Shown piece by piece: positions 1 to 7,711 of a stretch of DNA of 46,235 bases; positions within the stretch are counted from its first letter, which is position 1, and each line of letters starts with the position of its first letter. The translations under genes and the position numbers were made by a program. Origin of the DNA: Gallionellaceae bacterium (GTDB lineage: Bacteria > Pseudomonadota > Gammaproteobacteria > Burkholderiales > Gallionellaceae); assembly GCA_009773615.1 (NCBI GenBank), contig WSYA01000010.1, positions 1-46,235 on the forward strand, read 5' to 3'. A model generated the notes under the pieces. The model was not told the origin of the DNA, did no database searches, and saw only the letters and a program-made list of their open reading frames with translations.

Positions 1-198
1 CCACTTACGTGCTGATCGCCATCATCAAAAAGGAACTTCAACTTGATTCCTCGCTCTACACAATGCTACAGATATTGTCGGTCTCGATTTTCGAGAAAAT
101 CCTTATTTCATGCGCCTTGCAGCCGGACTCTTCCAGAATCATTGATACGCCACCCAATAACCAAATGATTCTATTTGATTTTTAACCGGACACTACTG
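1..198 (+). mobile_element. Right end of an IS4-type insertion sequence
   Basis: The window opens inside an element whose transposase C-terminus is readable (see the CDS at 3-185). After its stop codon, 181-198 contains CCGGACACTACTG, which read on the other strand gives CAGTAGTGTCCGG. I recall this as resembling the terminal inverted repeat of IS4-family elements with this kind of transposase. The left end is outside the window, so neither completeness nor a target duplication can be judged. The element ends directly before the nrtD-like gene, in the same orientation. Confidence 0.6.
3..185 (+). CDS. IS4-family transposase, C-terminal fragment (cut by window edge)
   Basis: Frame 3 is open from the window edge to TAA at 183-185 and encodes about 60 residues. 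They begin TYVLIAIIKKELQLDSSLYT, continue with LQILSVSIFEK and end NNQMILFDF. This matches the C-terminal pattern of IS4-family DDE transposases (YVLxAIIKK, LYxxLQILSxxxFEK, NQLxLFxF). The catalytic DDE residues lie upstream, outside the window, so activity cannot be assessed. The family call comes from this motif memory only; the exact IS name is unknown. Confidence 0.7.
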   Translation, partial: TYVLIAIIKKELQLDSSLYTMLQILSVSIFEKILISCALQPDSSRIIDTPPNNQMILFDF

Positions 199-210
199 AT
201 GGGAAATACA

Positions 211-1002
211 ATGAAAAAATATGTGCAAATAGAGAATGTGCAGATGTCATTCGAGACCAAGCAGGGTACGTTCGTTGCGCTCAAGGACATCGACCTGAAA
301 ATTGATCCCGGCGAGTTCATCACCCTGATCGGACATTCGGGCTGCGGCAAATCCACCTTGCTCAATCTGATCGCCGGATTACTCATGCCGACGGACGGGA
401 TTATGTTGTGTGCAAATCGCGAAATTGCAGGTCCAGGCCCGGATCGCGGCGTGGTGTTTCAGAACCATTCGCTGCTGCCCTGGCTGACCTGTTTCGACAA
501 CGTCCATCTCGCAGTCGAGCGCGTATTCGGACAAACGGAGAGCAAGTCACAGCTCAACCAGCGCACTAGCGATGCACTCGCGCTGGTGCACCTGACCCAC
601 GCCGAACAGAAATATCCGCATGAAATCTCCGGTGGCATGAAACAGCGTGTCGGCATCGCCCGCGCTCTGTCGATGCAACCCAAGGTGTTGCTGATGGATG
701 AGCCGTTCGGTGCTTTGGATGCATTGACTCGGGCGCATCTACAGGACGAGTTGATGAAGATTGTCGCAGCAACTCACAGCACGGTGGTAATGGTGACGCA
801 CGATGTGGATGAGGCTGTACTGTTGTCTGATCGTATCGTGATGATGACCAACGGTCCGGCGGCGACCATCGGCGAGATATTGACGGTCGACCTGCCCAAA
901 CCGCGCAATCGTCTGGCACTGGCGAATGATGCGCATTACCACAGCCTGCGTGGTGCTGTACTGGAGTTCTTGTATCAGAAGCAGGCGAAGAAAGCGGCGT
1001 AG
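211..1002 (+). CDS. nrtD: Nitrate ABC transporter ATP-binding protein (NrtD/NasD-like)
   Basis: This is an ABC transporter ATPase of 263 residues. Walker A is GHSGCGKST (residues 41-49). The Q-loop region VFQNHSLLPW, the signature ISGGMKQRVGIARAL, Walker B VLLMDEPFGALD and the H-loop MVTHDVDEAVLL follow in order. The stretch LCANREIAGPGPDRGVVFQN and the ending typical of NrtC/NrtD place it in the nitrate/bicarbonate/cyanate group, and nitrate genes downstream agree. An ATG at 199 is in frame, but GGGA at 201-204 favours the ATG at 211. No permease or binding-protein gene is seen in the window. The gene begins immediately after an IS end, so its native promoter and operon partners may have been separated from it. 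Taurine or cyanate import is a weaker alternative. Confidence 0.75.
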   Translation: MKKYVQIENVQMSFETKQGTFVALKDIDLKIDPGEFITLIGHSGCGKSTLLNLIAGLLMPTDGIMLCANREIAGPGPDRGVVFQNHSLLPWLTCFDNVHLAVERVFGQTESKSQLNQRTSDALALVHLTHAEQKYPHEISGGMKQRVGIARALSMQPKVLLMDEPFGALDALTRAHLQDELMKIVAATHSTVVMVTHDVDEAVLLSDRIVMMTNGPAATIGEILTVDLPKPRNRLALANDAHYHSLRGAVLEFLYQKQAKKAA

Positions 1003-1028
1003 CGGAAACACCGCGTTGAACATGACAC

Positions 1029-1064
1029 GCACCGCGTGGGCACGCCGTTGTGCCCACGCGGTGC
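1029..1064. repeat. Perfect 15-bp inverted repeat with 6-base loop
   Basis: Positions 1029-1043 (GCACCGCGTGGGCAC) are exactly complementary to 1050-1064, with loop GCCGTT. It lies 27 bases after the nrtD-like stop. The stem is strong enough to terminate or protect a transcript, but no T-run follows, so it is not a textbook intrinsic terminator. Confidence 0.8.
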
Positions 1065-1146
1065 TGCGGCACGGCCTGCAACACCATAGTCGTTCTGTTT
1101 ATTTATACATATAAATCTGCGTTCACAAATAAGGGAGGTATTCGAA

Positions 1147-1506
1147 GTGCATGACAGCGTCGCGCCAATCGAAGCTTCTAATGCGGAAAGCATCCTGATC
1201 TTTGGAAGCCTGGTGCTCAACTTTGCAACCGGCAGAGTGCATGCGAACGGACTCAAGATAAATCTGGGGCCGACGGAATTCCGCATGCTGCATTTTTTTA
1301 TGGGACATCCGGAAAGGGTGTACAGCCGGACGGAATTGTTGAGCCAAGTATGGAGCAAAGAGGTCGTGGTGGGGGAGCGTACTGTGGATGTGCATATAAG
1401 GCGTTTGCGCGCAGCCATGGAGCCCGCGCAAACCAGCCATTTGATACAGACGGTGCGCAGCAGAGGTTATCGTTTTTTGCTGCACACTTGCAATTGGTTG
1501 CAATAA
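1147..1506 (+). CDS. Stand-alone OmpR/PhoB-type winged-helix regulator without receiver domain
   Basis: The 119 residues align along almost their whole length with the DNA-binding half of PhoB. Family hallmarks are LGPTEFRMLHFFMGHPERVY, SRTELLSQVW, ERTVDVHIRRLRAAMEP and VRSRGYRF. There is no phospho-acceptor receiver domain; about 17 unrelated residues precede the winged helix. GTG at 1147 is chosen because GGGAGG at 1133-1138 sits at good distance. As it lacks an input domain, it would be controlled by its own abundance, a partner, or not at all. It follows the nrtD-like gene after a hairpin and faces the first kinase/phosphatase gene tail to tail. Its target is unknown. It could also be the surviving half of a once-longer regulator, but the well-placed ribosome-binding site argues for a functional gene. 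Confidence 0.75.
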   Translation: MHDSVAPIEASNAESILIFGSLVLNFATGRVHANGLKINLGPTEFRMLHFFMGHPERVYSRTELLSQVWSKEVVVGERTVDVHIRRLRAAMEPAQTSHLIQTVRSRGYRFLLHTCNWLQ

Positions 1507-1564
1507 ATCCGGGGGCGGTCGCAATCGCTACGTATTCGCCTTGTACCAATAATAAAGACGCGTT

Positions 1565-3289
1565 TCAGTATCTAATCAATAACATTGCAATGATCACTGC
1601 CAGAATAAAAGAAACTCCTTTCCAGAACAGCACTGGATTACGCTCCAGTAAGGGTGCGCGGGTTTTGTTGAGGAATGCTTTGTTCGGGTGACGCAGGTCG
1701 TATAAAAATTCTGATAATTCTTCGTAGCGTTTATATGGATTGGGATGCACCATCTTCCGGATGACGTCGTCGATCCAGGCCGGCATCTCACGCTCGTCAT
1801 GAAGGGCTGAGTCATAGATCAAATTATTTTGCGCGGCTTTTGTCCTGCATTTGGCGACTTGGGCTCCGTAGGGTAGTTTGCCGGTCAGCATTTGGTAGGT
1901 GATCACCCCCAATGAAAACATATCCGAGCGCGGCGTGCCACTTTCGCCGATGAAGTATTCCGGCGCGGTGTATTGCGCCGTGCCCAGCAGGTCGGTGCGC
2001 GCTATGGGCGTGGTGATTTCCATGATTCCAGCCACTCGGGTCGATCCGAAATCGATGATCTTCACCGTGCCGGTGCTGTCTATCATGATGTTTTCTGGCC
2101 GCAGGTCCTGATGCAACATTTCCTTGCGGTGAAAGGCCTGCAAGCCTTTGGCGATCTGCTCGACGATACCGCGCACGGTTTCCAGGTTAGGTTTGGGGTT
2201 GTCTATCATCCACTGCGTCAGGGTCTGTCCGTCAATGAATTCGGTGACGATGTAGAGATAGTTGCGCTTACGCGTCTGCAAACACGGCTTGAGCACATAC
2301 GCGCTGTTGATGCGCCGTGCGATCCACTCTTCCATCAGGAACCGTTCGAGGTAGGCCGGATCGCCGCGCAGGTCGATCGAAGGTGTCTTGATGATGACCT
2401 GCGTATTCGTTTCGGTATCCAGCGCAAGATAAACATGGCTGCGGCTGCTGGCATGAACCTCGCGGATAACTTGATAGCCATCGAACATCATCCTTGCTTC
2501 CAATAGCGGCGGGAACGGCAGCTCGGTCATCTGCTGATAGATCGCATTGGCATCCTGGCCGGGCAACTCATCCACACGTACCAGCTGGGCGGTGAGGTTG
2601 TCCGTGCTGCCTTGCGCGTAGGCCTGAGTTGTTATCGCTTGCGCCGCTTGATCCAAATCCGCTGCGTTTTCACGGATCAGTTTGATGAGACGGTCGGGGT
2701 CGACATATTCATAAATGCCATCGGTTACCAGCAGAAAAATATCGCCCTGCTCGACCGGCAGCGAGTGGTAATCGATTTCGAGCTCCTCGCTGATGCCCAA
2801 GGCGCGGCTCAGATGGCTTTTATCCTGCGATACCCAATGGCGGTGATCCTTGGTCAGTTGCTCCAGCGCATTGCCACGCAAGCGGTAGACCCGCGAATCG
2901 CCGACATGAAGAATATGCGCCGTGGTCGATTTGATCACGATGGCACTCAAGGTACAGACATAACCCTTGTCTTTGTCATAACGGTGCTCGCTTTGCCGGG
3001 TCTGGGCATGCAACCAAGAGTTGGTCGCGATCAAAACTTGTTCTGCCGATTTCTTGACCGACCAGGCTTCCGAGGTACAAAAATAATCCGTCAAAAAACT
3101 TTTAACCGCCGTTTCGCTAGCGACTTGGCTGACATTGCTGGTGCTGATCCCGTCGGCCAGCGCAATGGCGATTCCTTTTGAAGTCAGCAGCGGCTCTTTC
3201 GGGATATAAACGCCGTGGAAATCCTGGTTGATTTCCTTGCGGCCTTTATCGGTATGTTGTCCGGCGGATATTTTTAATTGGCTGGGCAT
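1565..3289 (-). CDS. PP2C-type phosphatase fused to Ser/Thr protein kinase, tail-anchored (copy 1)
   Basis: This 574-residue protein joins a PP2C phosphatase (about 5-240) to a Hanks-type kinase (about 270-540). One C-terminal membrane segment spans about 552-572, with the catalytic domains in the cytoplasm. PP2C metal-site residues are visible: NQD (23), ADG (46-47), HVGDSR (131), TDG (190) and STDN (230). In the kinase, Lys301 in VIIKTP, DFG (413-415) and APE are present. However, the catalytic-loop HRD is HQD (393-395), and no glycine-rich loop is seen near 275-287. The kinase half may therefore be weak or a pseudokinase. It lies downstream of nirC on the same strand, 47 bases apart, and a paralogue is found at 4666-6360. 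Such fusions are known beside nitrate assimilation genes; a regulatory role for transport or reduction is inferred. Confidence 0.85.
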   Translation of the reverse strand: MPSQLKISAGQHTDKGRKEINQDFHGVYIPKEPLLTSKGIAIALADGISTSNVSQVASETAVKSFLTDYFCTSEAWSVKKSAEQVLIATNSWLHAQTRQSEHRYDKDKGYVCTLSAIVIKSTTAHILHVGDSRVYRLRGNALEQLTKDHRHWVSQDKSHLSRALGISEELEIDYHSLPVEQGDIFLLVTDGIYEYVDPDRLIKLIRENAADLDQAAQAITTQAYAQGSTDNLTAQLVRVDELPGQDANAIYQQMTELPFPPLLEARMMFDGYQVIREVHASSRSHVYLALDTETNTQVIIKTPSIDLRGDPAYLERFLMEEWIARRINSAYVLKPCLQTRKRNYLYIVTEFIDGQTLTQWMIDNPKPNLETVRGIVEQIAKGLQAFHRKEMLHQDLRPENIMIDSTGTVKIIDFGSTRVAGIMEITTPIARTDLLGTAQYTAPEYFIGESGTPRSDMFSLGVITYQMLTGKLPYGAQVAKCRTKAAQNNLIYDSALHDEREMPAWIDDVIRKMVHPNPYKRYEELSEFLYDLRHPNKAFLNKTRAPLLERNPVLFWKGVSFILAVIIAMLLIRY

Positions 3290-3336
3290 TTTTGTTTTAT
3301 GCGTAATGAGCCCCGGGACCCTTATATGAAAGCGGA

Positions 3337-4149
3337 TTAACTAAAAGTGCGCTTAGCTCCAGTTTTGATGTGCGTGCTGTACAAGGTCAGCCCGGTGAAG
3401 GCGAGTCCGCCGACCAGGTTGCCCACCGCAGTAGGTATCTCGTTCCAGATCAGGTAATCCATGATCGAGAAATTTCCACCCATCATCATGGCCGAGGGGA
3501 ACAGGAACATGTTTACGACAGAATGCTCGAAGGCCATCGCAAAGAACAGCATGATCGGCATCCACATCGCAACCACTTTGCCGGTCACCGAGGTTGAGAT
3601 CATTGCGCCGACCACACCCATGGAAACCATCCAGTTGCACAACATGCCCCTGATGAACAGCGTCAGCATGCCTGCCGCGCCATATTGTTCATAACCCAGC
3701 GTACGCGCTACACCGATACCCGCGATCTTTTTTCCTACCGCATCGGGTTCGATTGAGAAACCGTAGGTGAAGACGATTGCCATCAAAAAGGCGACAGTCA
3801 ACGCACCTGCAAAATTGCCGACGAAGACCAATCCCCAGTTTCTCAGCACACCGCCTATGGTCACCCCCGGGCGCTTATCGATCAATGCAAGCGGCGTTAA
3901 CACGAACACACCGGTCAGCAGGTCGAAGCCCATCAGATACAGCATGGAAAAACCAACCGGGAAAAGCATCGCGCCTACAAGCGGAGAGCCCGTTTGCACA
4001 GCCACGGTGATCGCAAATACAGCAGCCAATGCGAGAATGGCTCCGGCCATATAAGCCCTGATCAGGGTATCTCTGGTGGACATGAAAATTTTGGATTCGC
4101 CGGCATCCACCATCTTGGTCACAAATTCTGACGGGATTAAATAAGACAT
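3337..4149 (-). CDS. nirC: Formate/nitrite transporter family protein, likely nitrite channel
   Basis: This is a 270-residue integral membrane protein of the FNT family (FocA/NirC). Hydrophobic segments occur around 30-50, 60-90, 105-130, 160-185, 190-210 and 225-260, consistent with the six-helix FNT fold. Family-like stretches include GAMLFPVGFSMLYLMGFDLLTG in the first half and CNWMVSMGV with FFAMAFEHSVVNMF in the second; the latter is the AFEHxxxNM motif of the FNT pore. The nitrate/nitrite genes around it favour nitrite over formate. A sigma-54 type promoter lies about 85 bases upstream at 4233-4247, suggesting nitrogen control. The kinase/phosphatase gene downstream could be co-transcribed with it. 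Confidence 0.88.
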   Translation of the reverse strand: MSYLIPSEFVTKMVDAGESKIFMSTRDTLIRAYMAGAILALAAVFAITVAVQTGSPLVGAMLFPVGFSMLYLMGFDLLTGVFVLTPLALIDKRPGVTIGGVLRNWGLVFVGNFAGALTVAFLMAIVFTYGFSIEPDAVGKKIAGIGVARTLGYEQYGAAGMLTLFIRGMLCNWMVSMGVVGAMISTSVTGKVVAMWMPIMLFFAMAFEHSVVNMFLFPSAMMMGGNFSIMDYLIWNEIPTAVGNLVGGLAFTGLTLYSTHIKTGAKRTFS

Positions 4150-4232
4150 ATCACTTCCTCTCTCAATCTAAATTAATACGGATGGGTCATTTAAGAGCCG
4201 TTTCTATACGCGTTCGTACATATCTTGTTTCA

Positions 4233-4247
4233 GCAATAACCATGCCA
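4233..4247 (-). promoter_or_regulatory. Sigma-54 (-24/-12) promoter for nirC
   Basis: The minus strand reads TGGCATGGTTATTGCT, with GG and GC separated by exactly 10 bases; consensus is TGGCACG-N4-TTGCW. Predicted transcription start is near 4221, giving a leader of about 70 bases before the nirC ATG at 4149. Confidence 0.7.
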
Positions 4248-4329
4248 TAACAAGCAGAAAATTTCTATCCTGCTGTTATCTCGATTATTTTTTATATGCG
4301 CGGTGGTTTTTTTTCAAATTAGATGCGGA

Positions 4330-4460
4330 CGCTTTGCACCCTTTTGGCGTGGTGTGATGCGGTACGGTTATAAATTGGTGCGTAATGCGAAGTTGTTCTA
4401 CACCATGCACCAAAGTTAGCTGCCACAGCGTCCCGTCGCGCACCAAATAGATGCGGCTGA
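4330..4460. promoter_or_regulatory. Cluster of GCACC half-sites, possible NtrC enhancer
   Basis: Upstream of the nirC sigma-54 promoter are TTGCACC (4334), TTGGTGC (4375-4381), GCACCAA (4407-4413) and GCACCAAATAGATGC (4440-4454). The NtrC consensus is TGCACC-N5-GGTGCA (GCAC-N7-GTGC). The last site matches GCAC-N7-ATGC, one base off. The TTGGTGC/GCACCAA pair is also an inverted repeat. All sites are imperfect, so this rests on location plus half-site match. The rest of 4150-4523 shows no gene I can support. Confidence 0.35.
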
Positions 4461-4523
4461 TGAGTTCGATATACCTAGCAATACAGCAAATCAGCTGTGG
4501 CACAGGATTTGCGAAATATAAAC

Positions 4524-4663
4524 TAGAGAATCTTTCTCAACCCAACGGCGGGGGGGAAGTTACCGTTCGCAATTTTTAGATTGATGTCCGTGAGTGCGAC
4601 AAAGATAGCTTGTTGCGTTTCAAATGATTTCTGCACGTTTTCGACAAGCACCAACTCATGCAG
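4524..4663 (-). pseudogene. Decayed 5' fragment of a second nrtD-like ATPase gene
   Basis: On the minus strand, starting at 4663, the frame reads LHELVLVENVQKSFETQQ, then AIFVALTDINLKIANGNF. This parallels residues 1-36 of the nrtD-like protein encoded at 211-1002 (IENVQMSFETKQGTFVALKD followed by IDLKIDPGEF). Similarity then breaks up. Where Walker A should be, there is a run of C on the coding strand followed by VGLRKIL and a stop, so the ATP-binding motif is lost. No start codon is present at the equivalent place. The fragment begins three bases beyond the stop of the second kinase gene and has the same orientation, so an intact ATPase gene probably once followed that kinase. Confidence 0.7.
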
Positions 4664-4665
4664 AT

Positions 4666-6360
4666 TCAGGAAACAATTAACAAATAAAACAATAATGCAT
4701 TAAGCAAAACAGACAACACCGCGATACCCTGCCACATGAGTAGCGGATCGCGTTCTGCCAAGGGCGAACGTGCCGGTGTCAGCAAGGGTCTGCGTTCGCC
4801 GACTTCCAGCGCCAGCAACATTTCTTCAGCCGTTTCGAAACGCAACGTTGGGTCACGCGCAACAGCTTTGAGAATAATATTCTCCAGCCATTGCGGAATA
4901 TCAGGGCGGTAGCGCGTGGGCGCTAGCGGGTCACCAAAACGCGGGCGTTGGAAAGGTTCGATTTCGCCGTAAGGATAATGCCGCGTTAGCAGGTAATACA
5001 GGGTGACACCGGCCGCATACAGGTCGCTTTGCACACTCGCGGTTTCGCCGGCAAATAATTCCGGTGCCATATAGCTGGGTGTGCCCGGATTGCCCTGCGC
5101 ACCGGCATGACTGCCATGCGGATTAATCGCCACACCCAGATCAAGGATGCGCAAACGGCTATCTTCACCCTGATGCAAATTGGCGGGCTTGATATCGCGG
5201 TGCACAATATTCAAGCGGTGCAATGCAGCTAGGCCTTTGATCAGACGAGTACCTACGGTGCCCACTTCGGCGCTGGTAAAGTGATGCCCCACATCCATTT
5301 GTTGCTGCAATGTGGCACCGGGATGAAAACTCATCACATAGTAAAGATAACTGCGTTTATCCGCTGCCAGCGGCAATACTTGCACAAAGTAACGCGATAC
5401 CACCCGCTTGCCCAGCCACTCTTCATTGAGCAGGCCATTACAGCTTTCCGTATCGTCCTGCATCAGGGGATGCAGCGTTTTTAGTACGCACAGCTGACCA
5501 CTCGCCAGATTTTTTACCTTGTATAACAAACTGGCGCGCGATTCATACAACAATTCGAGCACTTCGAAATCATCCAGCTGATCCCCCGCCTTGAGCCGAG
5601 GCGGAATTCTCAGACGTTTGGCTTCCGACAGCAAATCGGCCAGCTGTTCATCGCCCGGCTGTTCAATACGCACCACCAGCGCGGTCGCATTATCCTGGCT
5701 GCCTTTTGCCAGCGCCTGCTTCACCAGATCATCGGCCGCCATTTGCGGCGTGTGATACAGCGACAAAATTTCGTGTATGCCAAGCTGACCCAGCTTTTCC
5801 CACACGCCGTCGCTCATCAGCGCAAACACATCACCCGCCTGTAACTCACCTTCCGCATAATCCACCTGCAGCGAGCTATCCAGACCTATGGCACGCTTTA
5901 ACACATGGCGCATGTCGGGCCGCTCCCACACGTGGTCAGTGGTGAGTTGTTCCAGCGTGTCGCCGCGCAGGCGATAAATACGGCTGTCGCCCACATGGGC
6001 GATGACATAACGCTTGCCGCGCAATACCAGCATTGAGAGCGTGGTGGCCATGCCGGTCATATCGCGCTGCCGTGCGGCTTGCGAAATCACCCAGCGATTC
6101 AGCGCGATGAGCAGCTTGTCGAGCGCTACCGTGGTTTCCCAGGTGTCAGGTGTTGCATAGTAGTCTGACAGCACGCCGCGCACCGTCATTTCTGCCGCTT
6201 CACGCCCACCCGCATTGCCGCCCACGCCATCGGCCACGGCCAGCAGCGCGCCCTTGGTTTGCAGCTGCTCTGCGGCAGGTGTGACTGCGCCGCAATAATC
6301 TTCATTGCGTTCGCGCGCTCCCGTTACGCTGGTTTGGCCTATGGTTATTTTCAGGGACAT
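4666..6360 (-). CDS. PP2C-type phosphatase fused to Ser/Thr protein kinase, tail-anchored (copy 2)
   Basis: This is a 564-residue paralogue of the protein encoded at 1565-3289, with the same layout. PP2C spans about 5-235 with NED (21), ADGVGGNAGG (44-), HVGDSR (125), SDG (184) and SQDN (223). The kinase spans about 262-530, and a membrane segment lies at about 543-562. This copy keeps the catalytic HRD (387-389) and KPAN, with Lys294 in VLKTL; its metal-binding DFG reads DLG (407-409), a tolerated variant. It looks the more competent kinase of the two. It lies downstream of the nitrate transporter gene but behind a strong terminator at 6390-6420, so it probably has its own promoter or depends on read-through. 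Substrates are unknown; a role tied to nitrate or nitrite uptake is inferred from position. Confidence 0.87.
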   Translation of the reverse strand: MSLKITIGQTSVTGARERNEDYCGAVTPAAEQLQTKGALLAVADGVGGNAGGREAAEMTVRGVLSDYYATPDTWETTVALDKLLIALNRWVISQAARQRDMTGMATTLSMLVLRGKRYVIAHVGDSRIYRLRGDTLEQLTTDHVWERPDMRHVLKRAIGLDSSLQVDYAEGELQAGDVFALMSDGVWEKLGQLGIHEILSLYHTPQMAADDLVKQALAKGSQDNATALVVRIEQPGDEQLADLLSEAKRLRIPPRLKAGDQLDDFEVLELLYESRASLLYKVKNLASGQLCVLKTLHPLMQDDTESCNGLLNEEWLGKRVVSRYFVQVLPLAADKRSYLYYVMSFHPGATLQQQMDVGHHFTSAEVGTVGTRLIKGLAALHRLNIVHRDIKPANLHQGEDSRLRILDLGVAINPHGSHAGAQGNPGTPSYMAPELFAGETASVQSDLYAAGVTLYYLLTRHYPYGEIEPFQRPRFGDPLAPTRYRPDIPQWLENIILKAVARDPTLRFETAEEMLLALEVGERRPLLTPARSPLAERDPLLMWQGIAVLSVLLNALLFYLLIVS

Positions 6361-6381
6361 ATCAATTTTATGGGTGCCTTT

Positions 6382-6420
6382 AGAAAAACATACGGTGAAG
6401 TGTCCGTCACTTCACCGTAT
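6382..6420 (-). terminator. Intrinsic terminator of the nitrate transporter gene
   Basis: A perfect 13-bp stem (6390-6402 with 6408-6420; arm ATACGGTGAAGTG, loop TCCGT) is followed on the minus strand by GTTTTTCTA. It lies 17 bases past the transporter stop and ahead of the second kinase/phosphatase gene. Confidence 0.85.
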
Positions 6421-6437
6421 CCTAGTTGTGGCTGATC

Positions 6438-7649
6438 TTATACCTTGGCGCTAGTCGCCGCAGAAGAACCCCACGTGGTACGCCAACGTTTTTTCACACT
6501 GATTAAACCGATCAGCGCCAGCACCGCAAGCCCGGCAAACACTGTCAGGCCGATTTGATAACTTCCTGTAATCTGGCGGGAGAAACCCAAACTAGATGCC
6601 AGATAGAAACCACCGATACCGCCTGCCATGCCCACCATACCGGTCATCACGCCGATTTCCTTGCGGAAGCGCTGCGGCACCAATTGAAATACCGCGCCGT
6701 TGCCTAGGCCGAGAGCCGCCATTGCAAGCAATACCACCGCCAGTGCGAGATACAGATTAGACATGCCAAAACTCATGATTAACAAAAATACCGCAGCGAT
6801 CACATACATGGTCATCAAGGTGCGGATGCCGCCGATACGGTCGGCGATGTTGCCACCCAGGGGGCGCACCAACGAACCGGCAAACACACAGGCCGCAGTG
6901 AAATAGCCTGCGATTACCGGCGACAATCCATACTGGTCGTTAAAGTAAAGGGTGAGCGAAGAAGCCATGCCGACAAATCCGCCAAACGTCACGCTGTAGA
7001 AGAACATAAACCACCATGCATCTTTGTCTTTCAGCACATTCATATATTGATGGAATGATTTTTTCGGCGGGCAGTCCGGGCTGTCTTTGGCATACAGGGT
7101 ATACACCACCAGCGCAAACAACAGCGGAATCAAGGCTAGGCCGAACACGTTATTCCAGCCAAACGCAACGGCCAAGCCGGGGGCAAACAAGGCGGACAGC
7201 GCAGTGCCGGAATTACCCGCACCGGCGATACCCAATGCCGTGCCCTGATGTTCGGGCGGATACCAGCGTGAAGCCAGCGGCAAGGCAACCGCAAATGCAG
7301 CACCGGCCATGCCCAGTGCCACGCCCAAAGCCAGCACTTGATGGTAACTGTGGATGCCGTTAAACCAGGCCAGCGCCAAAGCGATCAACACCACGAGTTG
7401 CCCGATCAGACCCGCTTTTTTGGGCTGCAGATGATCGACCAGCACGCCCATCACCATACGCAAAATCGCGCCCGATAGAATAGGCACCGCCACCATCATG
7501 CCTTTCTGCGCGGCAGTAAGATGCAGGTCAGCAGATATTTGCACCGCCAATGGCCCCAGCAGCACCCACACCATAAAACTTAAATCAAAATACAGAAAGG
7601 CCGCAAACAAGGTTGGCTTGTGCCCTACGCTCCAGAAATCGCTTTTCAT
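6438..7649 (-). CDS. narK: MFS nitrate/nitrite transporter, NarK/NasA type
   Basis: This is a 403-residue major-facilitator protein with about 12 hydrophobic helices. It starts with the NarK-like segment FAAFLYFDLSFMVWVLLGPL. The two nitrate-signature regions are present: AGAGNSGTALSALFAPGLA near residue 145 and GMVGMAGGIGGFYLASSLG near 340, plus GLGNGAVFQLVP. An arginine in helix 2 (LRMVMG) and one before helix 8 (RPLGG) correspond to the substrate-binding pair of the family. It would bring nitrate into the cytoplasm for the nasA and nirBD products encoded divergently. A -24/-12 promoter lies 48 bases upstream. Nitrite export or exchange cannot be excluded from sequence. Confidence 0.9.
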   Translation of the reverse strand: MKSDFWSVGHKPTLFAAFLYFDLSFMVWVLLGPLAVQISADLHLTAAQKGMMVAVPILSGAILRMVMGVLVDHLQPKKAGLIGQLVVLIALALAWFNGIHSYHQVLALGVALGMAGAAFAVALPLASRWYPPEHQGTALGIAGAGNSGTALSALFAPGLAVAFGWNNVFGLALIPLLFALVVYTLYAKDSPDCPPKKSFHQYMNVLKDKDAWWFMFFYSVTFGGFVGMASSLTLYFNDQYGLSPVIAGYFTAACVFAGSLVRPLGGNIADRIGGIRTLMTMYVIAAVFLLIMSFGMSNLYLALAVVLLAMAALGLGNGAVFQLVPQRFRKEIGVMTGMVGMAGGIGGFYLASSLGFSRQITGSYQIGLTVFAGLAVLALIGLISVKKRWRTTWGSSAATSAKV

Positions 7650-7696
7650 AACTATCCTTAATAAAATGGAAATGGCTCACACTTGGCACAACCAAA

Positions 7697-7711
7697 GCAT
7701 GGTTTATGCCA
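7697..7711 (-). promoter_or_regulatory. Sigma-54 (-24/-12) promoter for the nitrate transporter gene
   Basis: The minus strand reads TGGCATAAACCATGCT, with GG-N10-GC spacing. The -24 part is the same as that of nirC; the -12 part is ATGC instead of TTGC. The start would be near 7685, about 36 bases before the ATG. Confidence 0.55.

Noticed and set aside
4285..4503. 72-codon minus-strand frame upstream of nirC
   Set aside because: No family features and it overlaps the regulatory half-sites; most likely chance or decayed sequence.
4498..4513. Plus-strand TGGCAC-N5-TTGC sequence, a good sigma-54 match pointing right
   Set aside because: No plus-strand gene follows until 8304, and it lies next to the decayed nrtD fragment. 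A small RNA could exist, but only a weak hairpin with a T-run (about 4544-4578) follows.
7683..7698. Plus-strand TGGCAC-N5-AAGC near the narK promoter
   Set aside because: Spacing fits sigma-54, but the -12 part is poor and it is 500 bases from nirB, which has a far better promoter at 8177.
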